The position numbers were made by a program, and so were the translations under genes. A model generated the notes under the pieces. That model was not told the DNA's origin. It saw only the letters and a list, made by a program, of their open reading frames with translations, and ran no database searches. Source: Prochilodus magdalenae (taxonomy: Eukaryota; Chordata; Actinopteri; Characiformes; Prochilodontidae). From it: a stretch of 64,000 bases of DNA. Below, piece by piece: positions 60,224 to 64,000 of this stretch. The DNA is taken from positions 399,501 through 463,500 of the forward strand of contig JAMWET010005002.1 of the NCBI GenBank assembly GCA_024036415.1. Direction: 5' to 3'. Every line of letters begins with the position of its first letter. Position 1 is the first letter of the stretch.

Positions 60224-63200
60224 CTGTAGGGCATAAAGTAGGGCAAGATAAAGAAATACAGAGCTGAGGACAATGGATATAGACACCACCGTTAAGTTAT
60301 TAAGCAATTAAGCAGCAAACATAGCTTTATAGAATACTCCCTAGCTAATGTGAGTGAGACAGTTATCTTTATGTCTTAGAACAAGTAATCATAACAGGTC
60401 AAGAATAAATAAATGTCTGTGTGACTGACAATGCTTTCTGAAACGTAATTATAACTGTAATTAGTAAAGTGTTGCAGACACATCAGTTCCTATTACATCA
60501 ACCCTAGCTTGCTGCACTGCTGTGCAAATTTCACATTGATTCAACTACCTTGAGGGCAGTAAGCACAAGTGAACTCATACAACATTGATCACAGGATGTA
60601 TCAAGATGTCTTTTTGAACAGTGGCCTTTGACCCAGTATTTCCAGACTCTCAGGTATTATGAATGTGAATTTGATTTTCCTGGAACACAGCCGAAGCAAC
60701 ACATGCAAGATGGCCCAAAATTCTCACACAACCAAAAGGCAATTGGGAATTGACAAAAAATCCCCTTAATAAGAACCACATGACTGCAACTTTTGCTTTG
60801 GGCCCTGTTCCATTTTTGAAACTGTGAAAATAGAAATTGTAAAAGTAATCCTAAAATGTATAAGAAATGTGTCATCTTTATGCCTTATGGAAATCAGATC
60901 ATCTTCTACCCTAAATTTGGACAAGGGGTGCCCAAACATTTGCATGCAACCGTAAGTGACTGTCTGTGTGCTGCTGTGCTGATGAATGCTGTGATGAGGA
61001 ATCACTGCACCTCTCCTTAGACTCTGCTTGTAGAACAGTACTTACATTTTCATAGTACACACATGGCACCACATCTTTTCCATCTCGCATAAGGAAGTTC
61101 TTAGCACCATATTTTCCAACTGTGACTGCAGAGTCGAGAGTAGCTGTAACAGTAGACAAGACTGACTGACCACAGTGGGCTGATTTTTAAAAAGATGCTT
61201 TGTCATAGCTAAACTAGCATCTAAATTAGAGTTACAATGTTACAAATCTGTCTTTTCTAATCAATACATTCACTAATAAATTAGAGCACAGCAGATTAAT
61301 TAAGAAAATAAAATACAACCAAATGAGAGACACTTACCAAAAATCTCAAACAGCATTGGCACTTTGTCTTTAAACTGACTCCAGTGTTTCATGCCTGCTA
61401 TAACAGCTGTGAGAATTCGCAGGGACATCTTGGCAGCTGGCTTTGCCTCTAGCATGTCAGTCTTCTACAATGCACACAGCAATGGAATGCAGAAATACCT
61501 CAAAGAATAATACAGTATGTATCTGAGGGATTAATTATGATAATTATGTTACACAATTCTATAATTTCTATGAATTCATTATATAAAAAAATAATATATA
61601 AACATTAGACAACTAATATTATTTTTAGAATGGATTGTTACAAAGTGGTTTACCTCCTTCTGTAGATTGCTCTCACTTCTTGAAGTGTCAAAAGTGTCCT
61701 CAAACCACTTTCCACCACTCGTCTTGCCAACAGATTTGAACTTAAACTGGGTGGTCTGATAATGAGCTTTGGATCCCTGGCTGCATGATGGAGCAGACAA
61801 AACTTGCTGAGGGGTGAAAGACACTCTGTCTGGATTCATCTGTTTGTTGAAAGACTGCTGCCTCATGGGCTGCTTGCCAATGAATGATCTAGGCTGGGCC
61901 TGACTGGTTCCACTGACACTCCGAAATTCATCCAGCCTGAAGCCTTGAGTTGTTGCCATTGAATCCTGTTTACCTTGAAGTGTCTGTGGTCCTGTCTGTG
62001 ACCTGTAGGTCACAAAGTCTACTGGCAAGTAGGAAAACACTGGAGGAAAGGCTGTCTGTTTAAATATACTTTTTTACATTGGCATATAGAAACAAACATC
62101 TAATAATGGCCGACATTGGATAGACTTACATGTATGTAGCACAGATTGGTTTATGTGGGTGAGGTATAGGTGCATATCCCCAGCCTCTTGTGCCAGATGA
62201 GGTAGTAGGCCAAGTCTTGGCTTGTTCAGGTTGTGGGTTGGCTTGCTGGTTCCATTTACTTCTCTGGGCTAAAGGTGGTTCATTTGATGATGCTTGACCA
62301 TAACTTACAGTACCTGAACAAAAACATACTGTAATCAGTCTCCTTTTTCTTGGTAAAGAGGGTATTAAACACAATATATCTGGTACCATAAAGTATTTTC
62401 TACTGGAACGGAGAGCTACATGTGATGAACATTCTTAGTTTGTATTGTTAATATCTGACATTAACTGGGGAATTTTGCAAAGAACATACCATCTGAATGA
62501 GAGGCTGAAGAGAAATTGTGCATTTCCATGAAATTACTACCAGAGTACATTTCATTCTCAGAGGGATTGGATGTCAAAGGCAATCTGCTTCGTTTCCTTT
62601 GGTTAAACAATGGTACAGACAGACAGCCTGTACACAAACACAGTAATGGGACAGTGTAAAAGTAAATTTAATAAAGTTTAAAGCTTTCTCATTAATAACT
62701 GCACACAAGAATACATATGCATACATGTATATGGATTGTAAACCCAAAAATCCAAATAAGTTCATGTCTAACCATGTAAAGAAGAAAAAACTCTCGCTGT
62801 TACTTATTGGTACATATATTACCTGTTTTATCAGGTCAACTTCCCATGTTAGTGAATTATGTGGTTTATCACCTACAGATTGCTTAATTTGTTAACTCAT
62901 ATTTGCCCTGTTACCAATTGTCAGGAGCACCACTGAGTAGGTACAATTTAGATAGTGAATCATACTGAATTTCTGGAAAGCTGCTTTGAAACAACATCAG
63001 TTGTAAAATGCACTATATAAATTTGAATTGATTTGATGTAGTGGTACACTATAAGTCCAAAAATATTCAGGCTCTATTTCTCATTATTGAATTCAGCTAC
63101 TTAAATGTGTGGCCATTACTGACAAGTGTTCAGTTGTATAATCGACATCTGGAAAAGCACTGGTTGATAGAAGGGACCTGTGGGAGCAGATGCACATGAG

Positions 63201-63650
63201 TCTATGGTCACCACTTCCCAGAAGAGTACAGCAAAAACATATTAATAAGCCTGATTTCACAAGAAACATTCTATTAACAGGGGTCTACAAACATTTGGAC
63301 ATTTGTATTGTGTGAGATGATCATAAAGGCCTGTGGGTAGCAACTGATTATGCAGCAACAGATGAGTAATATGAACCTGATAAATTAGACAGTGAGTTAA
63401 GATACAAAGTAGGTGTACATGAGAATTAGATCAGTAAGTGTATATCAGTATCCTGATGAAAGTACATCTGAGCTTATGTATGCTGGTATATGTTGGTCTG
63501 AAGCTTGTTACTCCATCAGCATCCGAAATACAACATGCACCAATTTTGCTGGTGGCCGGCAATGCTGATCTATGTTTTTTCTAGCAGGGTACTGGGTGGT
63601 TATTTTAACGTACCTGCTGTTGGCCTTGGCTGGTTTATGTTTCTCCTCAT
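60032..63650 (-). CDS. spata22: SPATA22, meiosis-specific partner of MEIOB (7 coding exons, 374 aa)
   Basis: SPATA22 binds MEIOB, and the pair works with RPA on single-stranded DNA during meiotic recombination in germ-cell nuclei (family knowledge). Coding exons on the minus strand, in order: 63650-63614, 62627-62490, 62313-62130, 62002-61654, 61464-61338, 61143-61046, 60223-60032. They total 1125 nt including TAA, and every junction is GT-AG and in phase. The N-terminus MRRNINQPRPTAG runs into CLSVPLFNQRKR, matching the conserved start of vertebrate SPATA22. The middle (about residues 60-250) is low-complexity and poorly conserved. The C-terminal third is strongly conserved: SLRILTAVIAGMKHW, LDSAVTVGKYGAKNFLMRDGK, LPRLIRGQVHRCVGNYDGHK and SVRPASSSEQ. 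Human SPATA22 is 363 aa as I recall. The start is the first ATG of the exon and matches the family N-terminus. The exon 3/exon 4 junction is uncertain: a second in-frame splicing pattern gives 382 aa. Neighbour: an LHFPL-type gene, tail to tail. Confidence 0.93.
61046..61143 (-). CDS. spata22: spata22 coding exon 6
   Basis: Acceptor TGTTACAG, donor AAT|GTAAGT. 98 nt, phase 1 in and phase 0 out. Encodes ATLDSAVTVGKYGAKNFLMR and DGKDVVPCVYYEN. This closely matches the LDSAVTPGPYYSKTFLMRDG block of mammalian SPATA22. Confidence 0.94.
61338..61464 (-). CDS. spata22: spata22 coding exon 5
   Basis: Acceptor TTGTAG, donor TTTG|GTAAGT. 127 nt, phase 0 in and phase 1 out. Encodes SLRILTAVIAGMKHWSQFKD and PMLFEIF, the start of the conserved C-terminal domain (human counterpart: ASSLRIISAVIESMKYW). 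Confidence 0.92.
61654..62002 (-). CDS. spata22: spata22 coding exon 4
   Basis: The start chosen here follows the acceptor CCTACAG (62004-62003), the only one I see that keeps frame with the strong exon-3 donor. A better pyrimidine tract precedes another AG at 62041-62040, but starting there needs a phase-1 donor. Donor GAG|GTAAAC, phase 0 out. Encodes a Gln/Ser-rich linker, residues about 120-236, including HYQTTQFKFKSVGKTSGGKW. Confidence 0.8.
62130..62313 (-). CDS. spata22: spata22 coding exon 3
   Basis: Acceptor TTTTTGTTCAG, strong donor AT|GTAAGT (62129-62128). 184 nt, phase 1 in and phase 2 out. Encodes a Gln/Pro/Ser/Trp-rich segment ending GTRGWGYAPIPHPHKPI plus a few residues. A weaker alternative donor (T|GTGCTA, gt at 62142-62141) would exit in phase 1. 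Confidence 0.82.
62490..62627 (-). CDS. spata22: spata22 coding exon 2
   Basis: Acceptor TGTGTACAG, donor GATG|GTATGT, 138 nt, phase 1 in and phase 1 out. Encodes residues about 13-58: CLSVPLFNQRKRSRLPLTSN followed by a Ser/Asn/Met-rich stretch. The PLFNQ-K/R-KR block followed by PLTSNP is the best conserved N-terminal block of the family. Confidence 0.9.
62955..63040 (+). repeat. retroelement 3' tail (SINE/LINE type)
   Basis: AAAGCTGCTTTGAAACAACA, then TTGTAAAATGCACTATATAA and an AATTTGAATTG tail. This matches the short 3' tail shared by many fish SINEs/LINEs. A related copy lies at 22935-22998. Located in the spata22 intron between 63613 and 62628. Confidence 0.5.
63052..63320. mobile_element. 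small inverted-repeat (MITE-like) insertion in the first coding intron of spata22
   Basis: The left end has ...AAGTCCAAAAATATTC; the right end, read in reverse, has AAATGTCCAAATGTTTGTAG. They are imperfect inverted repeats about 270 bp apart. The interior has no open frame and shows no transposase motif. The type resembles short Tc1-associated MITEs common in fish. Boundaries are approximate. Confidence 0.5.
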
Positions 63651-63727
63651 GGCAGCGTAAACTGGTCCTGTAATGCTAACTTTTTCCAACAATTTTAATG
63701 ATGCAGTAGAATCAAAGCCTAGGTGAC
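63614..63727 (-). CDS. spata22: spata22 first coding exon with 5' UTR part
   Basis: The exon begins after a TATAG acceptor (63729-63728) and ends at a G|GTACGT donor (63613-63612). The ATG is at 63650-63648, so 77 nt are 5' UTR and 37 nt are coding (12 codons plus one base). At least one further non-coding exon must lie upstream, probably in or beyond the last 270 bp of the window; I could not place it. The short basic peptide MRRNINQPRPTA is the usual SPATA22 N-terminus. Confidence 0.85.
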
Positions 63728-64000
63728 CTATAGGAAACAACAGCAAGGTAGCGCTACAACTTTTCATATAAATAAATTATTATTACTTTCTTATAAATAT
63801 TCCAAAACATTCACTTTATAAAGATGCTTTCCAGCATGAACAATCAAAAACAAGAACCCAGCTGAACTAATGGTTCTAGCGCATTTTCTACCTGCTCACA
63901 GCGCAAATCATTGCCATTACAGTAAATAACAACTTTTCTGGTCATTTTATGTCACTCTAAACATCTAACTAGCCTAATGAGCTGGCTAGCTAAATTGCTT

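Noticed and set aside
1..64000. CRISPR arrays, operons, bacterial-type systems
   Set aside because: The DNA is vertebrate nuclear; the regular repeats are microsatellites and transposon ends, with no spacer-repeat pattern.

Overview
The window reads as teleost fish nuclear DNA. It is AT-rich, has sparse exons with GT-AG introns, and carries many (TG)n and (GA)n microsatellites. It also holds a dense layer of Tc1/mariner (IS630-type) transposon copies, solo LTRs and tRNA-type SINE remnants of the kinds common in bony fish. The repeat families look ostariophysan (a characin or catfish relative), but that is an inference from remembered repeat families, not a measurement.

Layout. Positions 1 to about 57,200 hold no host exon that I could recognise. 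This long stretch contains at least ten Tc1/IS630-type loci in various states of decay. One is young, with 206-bp inverted repeats that I read as identical (25657-27249), but its transposase is broken. Others include internally deleted derivatives (5283-5818, about 35885-36455), fragments keeping one or two catalytic motifs (7946-8128, 9640-9950, 23722-23922, 31478-31835), a 5' half (21736-22300), and a copy split by a later insertion (43140-44500). Two solo LTRs (12029-12418 minus, 31974-32439 plus) have 5-bp target duplications. There is also a MITE/hAT composite (46548-47735), a tRNA-derived SINE (about 40702-40898) and many simple repeats.

Host genes lie at the right end. At 57225-57451 (+) is the last coding exon of an LHFPL-family four-pass membrane protein, most like LHFPL7/TMEM211. 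Its upstream exons were not found here, so part of the long non-coding stretch may be its intron. On the minus strand, 60032-63650, is a complete gene for SPATA22, the meiotic partner of the single-strand DNA-binding protein MEIOB. Its seven coding exons join in frame to give 374 residues; one splice junction is ambiguous. The two genes are tail to tail, with candidate poly(A) signals only about 200 bp apart.

I found no undescribed multi-gene system. The most useful results are the full spata22 model with its ambiguous junction, the nested and internally deleted transposons that allow relative dating, a pair of related non-coding segments (about 46.93-47.6 kb and 49.0-49.35 kb), and a few non-repetitive stretches that deserve a conservation test.
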